Assembly: GCA_947447975.1 (NCBI GenBank)
Contig: CANFLU010000009.1
Location: forward strand, 19,263-83,262
Direction: 5' to 3'
Source: Comamonadaceae bacterium
GTDB lineage: Bacteria; Pseudomonadota; Gammaproteobacteria; Burkholderiales; Burkholderiaceae_C
Length of the DNA: 64,000 nucleotides
The notes under the pieces were generated by a model, which was given only the letters and a program-made list of their open reading frames with translations, did no database searches and was not told the origin of the DNA. Position 1 is the stretch's first letter; each line of letters starts with the position of its first letter. The position numbers and the translations under genes were made by a program. Positions 1 to 12,890 of the stretch are shown piece after piece.

Positions 1-777
1 ATTAATGATGAAAGTTTGGATATCGTTACTGGCAACGGTAATATTTACCCACCCAAATGGGATCGTAATAACCTGAAGCAGGAAAATTTGAATAAATGGT
101 TCGGTCCGTTTTCTCGCTTCGCGGCGCAATATATTTTCTCAAGGGCAGAGGACGTAGTCGTCAGTGATTTTTATTCAACCGTGCATTCGATAACTCCTTG
201 GATTGACCGTGGATCCGCGTACTACGGTAAGAGTGAAGATGATTTATATAAAGACATCTTTCAAAGATATTTGAAGATTAATAATCGAATATCCGGCAAG
301 GTAAATGATTATTTCTATCAGAGTATGAAAGGTAAAACTTGGGTGGCCGTACATGTGCCGACTGTCACCAAGGCGGAGGGCTTAGTAAGTAACCAGCAAA
401 ATTGTGAAATGGTCATTCCATATCTGGATTTAGTGATTAATAAAAATCCTCTGATGGGTGTCTTATTATTGTCAGACTCTTTCGAAATTCGCCAAATATT
501 TACGTCACGTTATGGCGACAGGATTTGGAGTCCCACTGGTTTGACGCCATCAGCTTTGACTCCTCTGGATCAAAAGCCGATAGTTGGTCCGCAAAGTTGC
601 GAGGAACTCGTCATAGCCAGTTATTTGGCGATGAAATGTGATATTTTCCTCGGCAACAAAGAATCAAACACCTCATTGGCGATATTCAGCTTGAAAAACT
701 GGGCGCCAGGTTGTTGCCATTTGGTTGGACAAGCGAATATTCGCTCAAAAAACTATAGTCTCCATAACTGGAGTTAA
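1..777 (+). CDS. Putative glycosyltransferase, O-fucosyltransferase/NodZ-like superfamily (5' partial)
   Basis: The reading frame is open to base 1 with no stop, so the gene probably begins outside the window; a TTG at 16 would otherwise be the first usable start. The visible 253-258 residues lack membrane segments. A central hydrophobic stretch ending VAVHVP and a later segment with NKESNTSLAIFSL resemble the layout of fucosyltransferase-superfamily enzymes (GT11, GT23, O-fucosyltransferase), in which an HxR motif contacts the nucleotide sugar. Here the expected arginine is replaced by proline, so activity is uncertain. The gene is clearly AT-richer than everything downstream, as is common for polysaccharide or glycan loci acquired by transfer. 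The family assignment is an inference from weak motifs; donor and acceptor cannot be named. Confidence 0.45.
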   Translation: MNDESLDIVTGNGNIYPPKWDRNNLKQENLNKWFGPFSRFAAQYIFSRAEDVVVSDFYSTVHSITPWIDRGSAYYGKSEDDLYKDIFQRYLKINNRISGKVNDYFYQSMKGKTWVAVHVPTVTKAEGLVSNQQNCEMVIPYLDLVINKNPLMGVLLLSDSFEIRQIFTSRYGDRIWSPTGLTPSALTPLDQKPIVGPQSCEELVIASYLAMKCDIFLGNKESNTSLAIFSLKNWAPGCCHLVGQANIRSKNYSLHNWS

Positions 778-788
778 TTCGTCCTGTG

Positions 789-806
789 AAAGGCACCTGG
801 TGCTTT
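789..806. terminator. Weak hairpin between convergent genes
   Basis: A short stem (AAAGGCAC, 3-base loop, GTGCTTT, with one bulged G) lies in the 49-bp gap between two converging genes. The T-run that follows is only three long, so this is at best a weak terminator. Confidence 0.25.
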
Positions 807-826
807 ATACGGCGCGCCAGGGTGTT

Positions 827-1348
827 TCATTTATCCATGGGGTTCCTACATAACGAATCGCCAGGCTTTTTCCAGCAATGGCAAGTCACCGAAAAATCCT
901 TCATCTGGCCTTTTTTCACCCCACCTACCGCACCCTGGCGGCTGGCGGCGCTGGGTACATAGAGGCGGGGAATAAAGCTTTTACTCACCGTGCTGCCACT
1001 GAGTAAATGTACCGTCGCCCCATGACAGGCCAAGGGACCTGGAAGATTGTTTTTCACTTCAACCAAGAGCTCCGTATCTGATTGCGTGGACCAGCCGGCG
1101 GCATATTGGACTTTTTTAGCCTCCGAGGCCGAAAGCTCTACTTCCTCGTACAAGGTCTTGCGTTCAAATGGTGTCCACGCCTGCGCGCACGTAATGCACA
1201 GCAACTGCGTGCATACCAGCCACAGCATGGCAGGAAAAACTCTGCCCGCTGCTGCTGCGACCTTGCGCAAAAAGGTGGGTAGCGCTGGCGACGCTAGCTG
1301 ATGCCACCCGCCGGCCGCACGAATTGGCAAGCAAAATTTGGTATTCAT
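827..1348 (-). CDS. Hypothetical exported protein
   Basis: I do not recognise this 173-residue protein. Residues about 37-57 form a hydrophobic stretch ending in CAQA-W, which looks like a signal peptide with a long N-region; an internal Met at residue 41 is an alternative start. The chosen ATG overlaps the stop of the upstream DUF455 gene by 4 bp (1345-1348), which argues for translation from the first Met. The mature part of about 115 residues is predicted soluble and carries four cysteines (LAC, CHC and LCR contexts) that could form disulfides in the periplasm. Co-transcription with a diiron-type protein is the only functional hint. It could also be a lineage-specific protein of no relation to its neighbour. 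Confidence 0.6.
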   Translation of the reverse strand: MNTKFCLPIRAAGGWHQLASPALPTFLRKVAAAAGRVFPAMLWLVCTQLLCITCAQAWTPFERKTLYEEVELSASEAKKVQYAAGWSTQSDTELLVEVKNNLPGPLACHGATVHLLSGSTVSKSFIPRLYVPSAASRQGAVGGVKKGQMKDFSVTCHCWKKPGDSLCRNPMDK

Positions 1349-2136
1349 AATGGCAATGCCGCTAACTCGGCATCGCTAAACCCTGCAGCCCGACGCGCTG
1401 TCAAGTTGAACGGTGGCTTCAGGGCAGGCGCTTTGTGCAACAGGGCAGCCTCTTGGTAATAAAGCTCGGCATGCACTGCGCGCTGACTGCATAGATAGTG
1501 AAACCAATGGTTGCCAATGGCCACGTGGCCCACTTCATCGGCCAGTATGCGGTCCAAAATCAGCACAGCCTCCTGCGCATGGGCATACGGCAAGTTGCGC
1601 AGCTTGGCCTGGATCAGGGGCGTGGCATCCAGACCGCGCGCCTCTAGTGTGCGCGGCACCAGCGCCATGCGGGCCAGCACATCCCCCTCGGTGGAGACGC
1701 AGATAGTCCATAGACCGTCGTGTGCGTCGAAGTCGCCATAGTCGAACCCCAGGCTTTGTAAATGGGCTTGCAACATTGAAAAATGCAAGGCCTCTTCCCC
1801 CGCCACGTGGACCCAGTCGCGGTAATAGGCATCGGGCAGATCGGCAAAACGCCAGGCGGCATCGAGCGCTAGGTTGATGGCATTGAATTCAATATGCGCG
1901 ATGGAGTGCATCAACGCCGCGTGGCCTGCCACGGTATGGGGCGAGCGCTTGGGCACGGCGCGCGGGTGAATCAGCAGGGGTCGCGCAGGTCGGCCTGGGC
2001 CAGCGGGCGCTTGAAACACAGCAGTTCCATCACAAGGCCGCGACGTGGCGCTGGCGCACAAGGCCTGCACCGCCGCCACTTTCTGGGCGGGGTCAGCCAG
2101 CGTAAATGCGGCCAGGGCTTGTGCACGGAGTTCCAT
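1345..2136 (-). CDS. DUF455 family ferritin-like protein
   Basis: This 263-residue cytoplasmic protein matches the DUF455 family, whose fold is ferritin-like and related to MiaE-type hydroxylases. Candidate diiron ligands are visible: E83 in HIEFNAINL, the EExxH motif at E114/E115-H118, and the ExxH motif at E201-H204. Family members are about 250-280 residues, so the length is normal. The substrate is not known for this family, so only an oxygen- or metal-related role can be suggested. It is followed, with a 4-bp ATGA overlap, by a small exported protein, and it diverges from the gamma carbonic anhydrase gene on the other strand, with only about 40 bp between the two starts. Family identity is fairly certain; function is not. 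Confidence 0.85.
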   Translation of the reverse strand: MELRAQALAAFTLADPAQKVAAVQALCASATSRPCDGTAVFQAPAGPGRPARPLLIHPRAVPKRSPHTVAGHAALMHSIAHIEFNAINLALDAAWRFADLPDAYYRDWVHVAGEEALHFSMLQAHLQSLGFDYGDFDAHDGLWTICVSTEGDVLARMALVPRTLEARGLDATPLIQAKLRNLPYAHAQEAVLILDRILADEVGHVAIGNHWFHYLCSQRAVHAELYYQEAALLHKAPALKPPFNLTARRAAGFSDAELAALPL

Positions 2137-2179
2137 CCCTACAATTCTAGGTATCTTGCAACCCTTTTTAGGAACTCCC

Positions 2180-2704
2180 GTGGCCGTTTACGAACTTGAT
2201 CAGCTTAGCCCCACGATCCCAGACTCCGCTTATGTGGCCGATAGTGCCCAGGTCATGGGTAATGTGCAACTGGGTGAGCACAGCAGTGTCTGGTTTGGTG
2301 TCGTGATACGGGGCGATACCGAGCACATCCATATCGGTGAAGGCAGCAATATTCAGGATGGCAGCGTACTGCATGCCGACTTTGGTGTGCCACTAACGAT
2401 AGGCAAGCACGTGACCGTGGGGCATAAAGTAATGCTGCACGGCTGCACTATTGGGGACGAGACCCTGGTAGGCATAGGCGCTGTGATTCTCAATAACGCC
2501 AAAATCGGGAAGAACTGCCTGGTTGGCGCAGGCTCTTTGGTGACCGAGGGCAAGGAGTTTCCCGACGGCTCGGTCATCATGGGCAGCCCGGCTAAAGTGG
2601 TGCGCAGCTTGAGCCCCGAGCAAATGCAAGGCCTGCGCTTGACGGCGCAGCATTACATCGACAATGCCTTGCGTTACAAAGCCTCGTTCAACAAAATTGC
2701 CTAA
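2180..2704 (+). CDS. Gamma-class carbonic anhydrase family protein
   Basis: The protein of 174 residues is a left-handed beta-helix built from hexapeptide repeats and resembles YrdA/PaaY-type gamma carbonic anhydrases, which act as cytoplasmic trimers. The three metal-binding histidines are visible as H65 (VLHAD), H82 (VGHK) and H87 (LHGC). The reading frame stays open much further upstream, but the family begins right at the GTG at 2180 (M-A-V-Y-E-L), which has AGGA a few bases before it, so I set the start there. Many members of this family show weak or no carbonic anhydrase activity, so the exact reaction is uncertain. It is followed 56 bp later by hslO on the same strand. Confidence 0.9.
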   Translation: MAVYELDQLSPTIPDSAYVADSAQVMGNVQLGEHSSVWFGVVIRGDTEHIHIGEGSNIQDGSVLHADFGVPLTIGKHVTVGHKVMLHGCTIGDETLVGIGAVILNNAKIGKNCLVGAGSLVTEGKEFPDGSVIMGSPAKVVRSLSPEQMQGLRLTAQHYIDNALRYKASFNKIA

Positions 2705-2760
2705 GTCTTTGCAGTTATGCAAACCCGGTCAATAGGGCCGGACTTTTTTCGGAGCCCTCT

Positions 2761-3750
2761 TTGTCCCAATTGCATAAATTTATTTTCGATGGCCTGCCGG
2801 TGCGCGGCATGCTGGTGCAGTTGACTGACACCTGGACCGAAATTTTGCGCCGGCGTGCGTCTAACACACAGCATGGCGCATACCCTGCGCCGCTGCGTGA
2901 CATGCTGGGGCAAATGACCGCAGCGGCTACGCTGATGCAGTCCAATATCAAGTTTGATGGCTCACTCACCATGCAGATCATGGGCGACGGGCCGGTTAAG
3001 TTAGCGGTGGTGGAAGTGCAGCCTGACCTTGCTTTGCGTGCCACGGCTACGCTGATTGGCGACCTGCCCGAAGCGGCGAGTTTGAGCCACATGGTCAATG
3101 CCCACAACCAGGGCCGCTGCGCTATCACCCTAGACCCTAAAACTAAATTTCCTGGCCAGCAGCCTTACCAGGGCGTAGTGCCATTGTTTGACGACCACGG
3201 CATGCCGATAGAGCATTTGTCCGAGGTACTAGAGCACTATATGCTGCAAAGCGAGCAACTGGACACCACCTTGGTGCTTGCCGCCAATGAAAGTATGGCC
3301 GCTGGGCTGCTGATCCAGCGCCTGCCGGTGCAGGGCGTCGGTAATTTGGAAGGCAGCATGGTCAGCCGGGAAAACGAAGATGCGATTGGCCGCGACCAGG
3401 ATTACCAGCGCATCGCCATACTGGCCAAAACCCTCCAAGCCGAGGAACTGCTGAGCTTGGATGCGGAGACGATTTTGCGCCGCTTGTTCTGGGAAGAGTC
3501 CATCACACGCTTTGAGCCTTTGCTAGGCGCCATCGGCCCGCGCTTTGCCTGCAGCTGTAGCCGCGAGCGGGTGGCGCGCATGATCGTATCGCTGGGTGCA
3601 GATGAAGCCCATAGCGTGATTGAGGAGCGCGGCGAACTGGAAGTGGCTTGCGAATTTTGCGGCGTGCAATACCGTTTTGACCCCGTGGATACCGCGCAGC
3701 TGTTTGTCGAGCCTACGCGCCAGGGCGCGCCGGGCAGCAGCGCCCATTAA
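2761..3750 (+). CDS. hslO: Redox-regulated chaperone Hsp33
   Basis: Hsp33 is a cytoplasmic holdase that protects proteins during oxidative stress. The 329-residue length is normal. The N-terminal substrate-binding domain is followed by the diagnostic C-terminal redox switch: C-S-C near residue 262 and C-E-F-C about 35 residues later, which hold zinc in the reduced protein and form disulfides when oxidised. The start is a TTG at 2761 with GGAG upstream; no better ATG lies near the conserved N-terminus. The gene stands in the same direction as the gamma carbonic anhydrase and converges on a NadR-like kinase. Identification is secure. Confidence 0.95.
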   Translation: MSQLHKFIFDGLPVRGMLVQLTDTWTEILRRRASNTQHGAYPAPLRDMLGQMTAAATLMQSNIKFDGSLTMQIMGDGPVKLAVVEVQPDLALRATATLIGDLPEAASLSHMVNAHNQGRCAITLDPKTKFPGQQPYQGVVPLFDDHGMPIEHLSEVLEHYMLQSEQLDTTLVLAANESMAAGLLIQRLPVQGVGNLEGSMVSRENEDAIGRDQDYQRIAILAKTLQAEELLSLDAETILRRLFWEESITRFEPLLGAIGPRFACSCSRERVARMIVSLGADEAHSVIEERGELEVACEFCGVQYRFDPVDTAQLFVEPTRQGAPGSSAH

Positions 3751-3778
3751 TCTGCGCCTATTGCGCTGCCCGCAATGA

Positions 3779-4417
3779 TTAGCGCGTTACAGCGGCTTGC
3801 AGGTCACTAAACAGGCGGTGTTCGCAGCGGGAGTCTGAGCATTTGTCGCACAGCCAGCGCCAGGTGCCGCCTTTTTGCGCATGGGCCGATGTGCCGGGCT
3901 CCAGAACTGCCAAGGCACTGGCCAGGCGCGCAGGGCCGTTCCCATACACCATACTAAACGCCAGGCCTTCGCGCTGCAAGACGTCGCGCAGGCGTGCATC
4001 GATGCGTTCGCGCATTACCGGCCCGTCACGCTGAATGCCATCCGCTTGCCAGGGCAGGTCTAAGCCGGTGACCAGGGTGTGGTGGTAGATGCGCTGGTGT
4101 TGCAGCGCAAATGGGTAGAGCGATAGGTCTTGAAACAGCACATCGCTGTAGATGGCGGTCATGAGAGGGCTGGTGTCAGCTATCAGAAAATCTCCGCCCC
4201 TCGCTTGCTCGACCAGCTTTGCCTGCGCTTGGGCGATACCCCTTTGTTCATGCGCAAGAGGCGTTCGACCTTGTTCATCACACCATTGGCGCAGCACTTC
4301 ATGGGCGACATGCACTGTTGCGCCATGGGCTTGCCAATGGGTTTGCAAAGCGGTAACCAGGCTTGATTTTCCAGTGCATTCCGCACCGAGTACCGCGACG
4401 TTTAAGGGCTGCGCCAT
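3779..4417 (-). CDS. NadR-like P-loop kinase (AAA_28 family ATPase)
   Basis: The protein of 212 residues has a Walker A motif GAECTGKS at residues 11-18 and resembles the nicotinamide ribose kinase domain of NadR. That domain phosphorylates ribosylnicotinamide in NAD salvage; neither the adenylyltransferase nor the DNA-binding domain of NadR is present. The start at 4417 (M-A-Q-P) is preferred because the P-loop then sits about ten residues in; an ATG eight codons upstream (4441) is possible. The extreme C-terminus carries a CxxC-x4-CxH cluster (C190, C193, C198, H200) that could bind a metal. It lies directly after ftsB, at the end of the pyrG-kdsA-eno-ftsB run. Substrate is inferred from the family. 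Confidence 0.75.
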   Translation of the reverse strand: MAQPLNVAVLGAECTGKSSLVTALQTHWQAHGATVHVAHEVLRQWCDEQGRTPLAHEQRGIAQAQAKLVEQARGGDFLIADTSPLMTAIYSDVLFQDLSLYPFALQHQRIYHHTLVTGLDLPWQADGIQRDGPVMRERIDARLRDVLQREGLAFSMVYGNGPARLASALAVLEPGTSAHAQKGGTWRWLCDKCSDSRCEHRLFSDLQAAVTR

Positions 4418-4447
4418 GGGCCCCTCGCCATTGCGTGGCAAGCAGTC

Positions 4448-4723
4448 CTACTTGACCACTTGCACAAAAATTTCATTGGGTTTGACCATGCCTAATTCGG
4501 AACGGGCTTTTTCTTCCACGATTTCCAGACCTTCGCGCAAATCGCGAATTTCGGCCTCCATGCGCTGGTTGATTTGCTCTGCGCGCGCATTGCTTTGCTT
4601 TTGCGCGTTCAGCTCTTCGTTCAATCGTGCCACATTGGGAATGCTGCCGCGCCCAAACCACAACTGCCCCTGGAGTACCAGTAGCAGAAGTAACAAGGCA
4701 GCGGGCAGCAGGCGCAGCTTCAT
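4448..4723 (-). CDS. ftsB: Cell division protein FtsB
   Basis: FtsB is a small bitopic membrane protein that joins FtsL and FtsQ in the divisome. The 91 residues show one membrane segment (about 4-20, Leu-rich), then a coiled coil rich in E, N, Q and R (about 30-70) and a short C-terminal tail with the GMVKPNEIF signature typical of betaproteobacterial FtsB. It lies 15 bp after eno on the same strand, the conserved order in many proteobacteria. Confidence 0.93.
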   Translation of the reverse strand: MKLRLLPAALLLLLLVLQGQLWFGRGSIPNVARLNEELNAQKQSNARAEQINQRMEAEIRDLREGLEIVEEKARSELGMVKPNEIFVQVVK

Positions 4724-4738
4724 CGCGAAAGGTAAGGT

Positions 4739-6347
<1,609 letters not shown>

Positions 6348-6354
6348 AGCGCGT

Positions 6355-8930
<2,576 letters not shown>

Positions 8931-8990
8931 CTACATTGCGCTTTGACGCTGTTGTCGCTAGGGCGGCGGCGCATAACGGGGCGAAAGCGC

Positions 8991-10214
8991 ATGGATTTGA
9001 ACGGTAAACACATTGTTTTGGGCCTGACTGGCGGGGTGGCCTGTTACAAGGCGGCCTATTTGTGCCGCCTGTTGGTCAAAGAGGGGGCACAGGTACAGGT
9101 GGTCATGACCGAGGCGGCGGCCCAGTTCATCACGCCGGTGACCATGCAGGCGCTGAGTAATCGGCCCGTCTATGTATCCCAGTGGGACGCGCGCGAGCCC
9201 AACAATATGGCGCACATCAACCTCAGCCGGGAAGCGGATGCGATGTTGGTGGCGCCGTGCAGCGCTGATTTCATGGCCAAACTATTGCACGGCCGTGCTG
9301 ACGATTTACTCAGCCTGATGTGTTTGGCCCGCCCATTGGAGCGCGTGCCTTTGCTGCTAGCCCCCGCCATGAACCGCGAAATGTGGGCGCACCCGGCCAC
9401 GCGCCGCAACGTGGCGCAGTTGCGCGCTGACGGCGCGCAGGTGCTGGGCGTGGGCGAGGGCGACCAAGCATGCGGCGAAATTGGCGACGGGCGCATGCTG
9501 GAGCCTGAGGAGTTGCTGGAAGACCTGCTTGCTTACTTCCAGCCCAAAGTCCTGGCAGGGCGGCGTGTACTGATTTCAGCCGGCCCCACCTTTGAGGCCA
9601 TAGACCCGGTGCGAGGCATTACCAATTTGTCCAGTGGGAAGATGGGCTTTGCACTGGCCCGCGCTGCGCGGGATGCCGGTGCGCAAGTCACGTTGGTAGC
9701 GGGCCCGGTTCATTTGACCGGACCGCGCGGCGTGCAGCGGTTCGATGTACTTTCCGCGCTGGAAATGGATTCGGCCTGCCGCGCGCTGGCCAACCAGGCC
9801 GATGTGTTTATTGCCACCGCAGCGGTAGCGGACTGGCGGCCTGCCATCGCTCAGGTGCAAAAAATTAAAAAACAAGGCGACGGGCAGGTCCCTGGCTTGG
9901 CCTTTGTGGAAAACCCGGACATCCTTGCTGCCATCGCCGCGTCCGAACGCGCCCGCAGCGGCGCACTCTATTGCGTGGGCTTTGCGGCCGAAAGCCAGGA
10001 TGTAGAAGCCCAGGCCAAAGCCAAACGGTTGCGCAAAGGCGTGCCTTTGCTGGTGGGCAACATCGGCCCGGCCACCTTTGGCAAAGACGACAATGCTTTG
10101 GTGCTGATCGATGGCGAGGGCACGCTAGAAATGCCGCGCAACTCCAAACAGGCACTGGCGCGGATGCTGGTTGGCGAGATCGCCAAGCGCCTCCCGACGC
10201 TGGCCGCGGTTTAA
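8991..10214 (+). CDS. coaBC: Bifunctional phosphopantothenoylcysteine decarboxylase/synthetase
   Basis: This cytoplasmic enzyme makes two steps of coenzyme A synthesis: it joins cysteine to 4'-phosphopantothenate, then decarboxylates the product. The 407 residues show an N-terminal flavoprotein (CoaC) domain with [12 protein letters not shown], the PAMNREMW motif and the [11 protein letters not shown] substrate-flap region, then the CoaB domain with [13 protein letters not shown] and AAVADWRP. The start at 8991 is set by homology; an ATG-rich upstream extension would add 16 unconserved residues. It is followed by dut, the usual pairing. Confidence 0.96.
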   Translation: MDLNGKHIVLGLTGGVACYKAAYLCRLLVKEGAQVQVVMTEAAAQFITPVTMQALSNRPVYVSQWDAREPNNMAHINLSREADAMLVAPCSADFMAKLLHGRADDLLSLMCLARPLERVPLLLAPAMNREMWAHPATRRNVAQLRADGAQVLGVGEGDQACGEIGDGRMLEPEELLEDLLAYFQPKVLAGRRVLISAGPTFEAIDPVRGITNLSSGKMGFALARAARDAGAQVTLVAGPVHLTGPRGVQRFDVLSALEMDSACRALANQADVFIATAAVADWRPAIAQVQKIKKQGDGQVPGLAFVENPDILAAIAASERARSGALYCVGFAAESQDVEAQAKAKRLRKGVPLLVGNIGPATFGKDDNALVLIDGEGTLEMPRNSKQALARMLVGEIAKRLPTLAAV

Positions 10215-10255
10215 TGCCGCAAGCGCCTAACTTCACTTCCTCTTACTTTTTTTCT

Positions 10256-10702
10256 ATGCATATTGACGTCAAAATTCTGGATCCGCGCCTGGCCGCCCAA
10301 TTGCCCGCCTATGCCACACCAGGTAGCGCCGGTTTGGACTTGCGCGCTTGTTTGGATGCGCCACTCACACTAGAACCCAATGCCTGGCAACTGGTGCCTA
10401 CCGGCATGGCCATGTATTTGAAAGACCCGGCCTACGCCGCCCTGATCCTGCCGCGCTCGGGCTTAGGCCATAAGCATGGCATCGTGTTGGGCAATTTAGT
10501 GGGCTTGATCGATAGCGATTACCAGGGTCAGCTGATGGTCAGTGCCTGGAACCGCAGCACCGTGCCCTTTGTGATCGAGCCCATGGAGCGCATTGCCCAA
10601 CTGGTGATCGTGCCGGTGGTGCAGGCGCAATTCAATATTGTGGAGGCCTTCCCACAGTCCGAGCGCGGCGAAGGCGGCTACGGCTCTACCGGCAAAAAAT
10701 AA
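10256..10702 (+). CDS. dut: dUTP diphosphatase
   Basis: Dut hydrolyses dUTP to dUMP, keeping uracil out of DNA and feeding thymidylate synthesis; it works as a trimer. The 148-residue protein carries all five motifs: [36 protein letters not shown] and the flexible C-terminal [10 protein letters not shown] arm. The ATG at 10256 starts the conserved [11 protein letters not shown]; a longer frame reads back into coaBC and is not used. It lies 41 bp after coaBC. Confidence 0.97.
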   Translation: MHIDVKILDPRLAAQLPAYATPGSAGLDLRACLDAPLTLEPNAWQLVPTGMAMYLKDPAYAALILPRSGLGHKHGIVLGNLVGLIDSDYQGQLMVSAWNRSTVPFVIEPMERIAQLVIVPVVQAQFNIVEAFPQSERGEGGYGSTGKK

Positions 10703-10774
10703 TCCCGAACAACACTAAAAACAGGTGAAAAACCTGCGGTTTATCGCCCTTGGCCTTGCGGCGCCTTACCGCAT

Positions 10775-11308
10775 TTAGTGCAAGGTGCGCAATCCTGGCA
10801 CCGGATCTGCCAGCGCCTCAATGCGGAAAAAGCCGGTTCCGGTGGAGCCACGCTGACGCTCCTCCTCAGAGGCCTCGCGCACGGATTCGACCCGCATACG
10901 CAGACGTATGGCGATGCCCGCTAGCGGGTGGTTGGCGTCTAGCACCACATGTTCGGGGTAAATATCGGTCACGGTGTACAGCGCCTCACGCGGCGCCTCG
11001 GGGTGGCAACCGGCAGGGAGGGCCGAGCCTTCAATCGTCAGTCCGACTTCCAATTCCGCGGGGAAAAGTTGCCTGGGCTCCAGAAAAAGCAGCTGCTCAT
11101 TAAAGTCACCAAAGGCTTGCTCTGGTTCGATTTGCAATTGCACCATGGCACCGGCTTGGTGCCCTTGCAGCGCTTCTTCGATGGCGGGCAGCAAATCTTT
11201 GCCGCCAACCAAAAACTCGACCGGCTCGTCTAAAACGTCCAATTCCTCGCCCAGGGTGTCGCTTAAAACCCAAGTCAGCGCGACGACGCAGTGTGATGTG
11301 ATTTCCAT
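10775..11308 (-). CDS. FKBP-type peptidyl-prolyl isomerase, SlyD-like
   Basis: The 177-residue protein has the SlyD organisation: an FKBP core split by an insert-in-flap domain. Visible pieces are VVALTWVLSD, the VEFLVGGKDLLPAIEEAL motif, QAFGDFNEQLL and the late DANHPLAG segment. Such proteins are cytoplasmic isomerase-chaperones. The histidine- and cysteine-rich nickel tail of E. coli SlyD is absent, so a role in hydrogenase nickel delivery is not supported. The start at 11308 (M-E-I-T-S) is chosen because the 19 upstream residues look unlike the family. It diverges from roxA with 51 bp between start codons. Confidence 0.88.
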   Translation of the reverse strand: MEITSHCVVALTWVLSDTLGEELDVLDEPVEFLVGGKDLLPAIEEALQGHQAGAMVQLQIEPEQAFGDFNEQLLFLEPRQLFPAELEVGLTIEGSALPAGCHPEAPREALYTVTDIYPEHVVLDANHPLAGIAIRLRMRVESVREASEEERQRGSTGTGFFRIEALADPVPGLRTLH

Positions 11309-11359
11309 CAGACAATTGTCGCAGTTTCTACCTTCCCCCATCTCACCTAGGACCCCCCT

Positions 11360-12517
11360 ATGCAAGTCGATCTGCCTCTTCCTCTGTTAGGCGGTCTCTC
11401 ACCGGCGCAGTTTATGAAGCGCTATTGGCATAAAAAGCCCTTGCTCATTCGCCAGGCGATACCGGGCATGCAGCCTTTGCTCGAGCGCAATGCACTGATG
11501 GACCTAGCCGCGAGAGACGATGTGCAGTCGCGCCTGGTCATCCAGCAAGGGGACACAGCCAAGCAGTCTTGGCGTTTGCGCCACGGGCCGTTTACCCGGC
11601 GCAGCTTGCCCCCGTTCAAGCAAGCGGGCTGGACACTGCTGGTCCAAAGCGTGGACTTGTTGGATGCGCGCGTGCAGGACTTGCGCGAGCAGTTCCGCTT
11701 TGTGCCCGACGCACGCTTGGACGACGTCATGATCAGTTACGCCAGCGATGGCGGTGGCGTGGGACCGCATTTCGACAGCTATGACGTGTTTTTATTGCAG
11801 GCGCAGGGGCAAAGGCGCTGGCGCATAGGACGCCAGAAAGACTTGCGTTTGCAAGAAGGTATGCCCCTCAAAATCCTGGCCGATTTCACGCCTGAACAGG
11901 AGTTTGTGCTGGAGGCTGGCGATATGCTGTACCTGCCACCCCGTTACGCCCATGATGGTGTGGCTAAGGGCGAGTGCATGACCTATTCCATCGGGTTTCG
12001 AGCGCCCGACCAAGTGGAATTGGCACAGTCAGTTTTGCAGGGTATCGCTGAACAACTTACCGATGCGATGCCATCCAAGCGCTACCGCGACCCCGGTCAA
12101 ACTGCCTGCGACCGCCCAGCACAAATCCCCCTCGCAATGCAGGCATTCGCAAGGGACGCACTCACCAATGCCTTACGCGACCCGGACCTGTTGGCGCGCA
12201 CTTTGGGCGAACATCTGAGCGAACCCGCAGCAGCGGTCTGGTTCCACGCGCAGGACGTGGCTTGCGGCGTTCAACACGGTGTGCGTTTAGACCGGGGTAC
12301 CCGGATGTTGTACGACGAACACTATGTGTTTATCAATGGCGAGAGCTTTCAGGCCTCTGGTCGGGATGCCCAACTGGTGCGCCAACTCGCCGACTCGCAT
12401 TATTTAGATGCACGGCAGTGTGCGCGCTTGAGCGCGAGCGCGGCGCGGTTGCTAGGCCAGTGGTTGGACTGCGGCTGGCTACATGTGCTTGAATCAGACA
12501 AAACTTTGGGGCTGTAA
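11360..12517 (+). CDS. roxA: Ribosomal protein arginine hydroxylase, RoxA/YcfD-like JmjC oxygenase
   Basis: RoxA is a 2-oxoglutarate- and Fe(II)-dependent oxygenase that hydroxylates an arginine in ribosomal protein L16. The 385 residues carry the JmjC/cupin barrel with the iron-binding triad H137-x-D139 and H198 (YAHDG), the substrate-region GVGPHFDSYDVFLLQ and a C-terminal winged-helix-like part. Length agrees with YcfD. The gene diverges from the SlyD-like isomerase and is followed by the small lipoprotein gene with its own promoter candidate. Substrate is assigned from the family. Confidence 0.9.
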   Translation: MQVDLPLPLLGGLSPAQFMKRYWHKKPLLIRQAIPGMQPLLERNALMDLAARDDVQSRLVIQQGDTAKQSWRLRHGPFTRRSLPPFKQAGWTLLVQSVDLLDARVQDLREQFRFVPDARLDDVMISYASDGGGVGPHFDSYDVFLLQAQGQRRWRIGRQKDLRLQEGMPLKILADFTPEQEFVLEAGDMLYLPPRYAHDGVAKGECMTYSIGFRAPDQVELAQSVLQGIAEQLTDAMPSKRYRDPGQTACDRPAQIPLAMQAFARDALTNALRDPDLLARTLGEHLSEPAAAVWFHAQDVACGVQHGVRLDRGTRMLYDEHYVFINGESFQASGRDAQLVRQLADSHYLDARQCARLSASAARLLGQWLDCGWLHVLESDKTLGL

Positions 12518-12594
12518 AGGTGCAAATCGGGATCAACCAGCACTTTTGTGGTGCGTTCGTAAAGGTCTAAAGGGTTTACCCGGACTTCATCTTG

Positions 12595-12600
12595 TATAAT
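12595..12600 (+). promoter_or_regulatory. Candidate -10 box for small lipoprotein gene
   Basis: A perfect TATAAT lies 78 bp after roxA and about 108 bp before the lipoprotein ATG. A TTTACC at 12575-12580 is the best -35 match but its 14-bp spacer is short, so the promoter is only a candidate. Confidence 0.45.
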
Positions 12601-12664
12601 GACGGGCTCTAGCGAAAAGAGATCGAATGCTTTTTGTTGGGGTTCGGGTGGTCCGCTACCTGAG

Positions 12665-12680
12665 CAATTTCCGGAAATTG
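12665..12680. repeat. Perfect 16-bp palindrome in lipoprotein leader
   Basis: CAATTTCCGGAAATTG reads identically on both strands and sits between the TATAAT box and the start codon of the small lipoprotein. It could be an operator or, in RNA, a stem. Its position downstream of the likely transcription start would suit a roadblock-type repressor site or an mRNA structure. Confidence 0.5.
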
Positions 12681-12707
12681 TTTCGTTAACTCATTTACTT
12701 TCACATC

Positions 12708-12875
12708 ATGAACAAATCACTCGTTTTGGCCGCCGTAATCGCTGCAGCTGCTTTGGCCGCTTGCGGTAAAAAAGAAGAAGCTGCTCCTGCTGCTGCTCCC
12801 GCACCTGCTGCTGCACCCGCTGCTGACGCATCTGCTGCTGCACCTGCTGCACCCGCTTCGGAAGCCTCCAAGTAA
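12708..12875 (+). CDS. Small Ala/Pro-rich lipoprotein
   Basis: This 55-residue gene is easy to miss because of its size. It begins MNKSLVLAAVIAAAALAAC, a complete lipoprotein signal peptide with lipobox LAAC, so the mature protein starts at C19 and is only about 37 residues. After GKKEE it is almost wholly alanine and proline with a few S, D and E, and is likely disordered. It is coded by GCT/GCTGC repeats that could slip. A strong hairpin terminator follows 15 bp after the stop, so the gene is probably a single-gene transcript. No function is known to me; small abundant lipoproteins of this kind may act as envelope spacers, but that is a guess. Confidence 0.75.
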   Translation: MNKSLVLAAVIAAAALAACGKKEEAAPAAAPAPAAAPAADASAAAPAAPASEASK

Positions 12876-12890
12876 TTTCTACTTGGACGA

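Noticed and set aside
2045..2179. Upstream extension of the gamma carbonic anhydrase
   Set aside because: The extra 45 residues overlap the divergent DUF455 gene and are unlike the family; the GTG at 2180 matches the family start.
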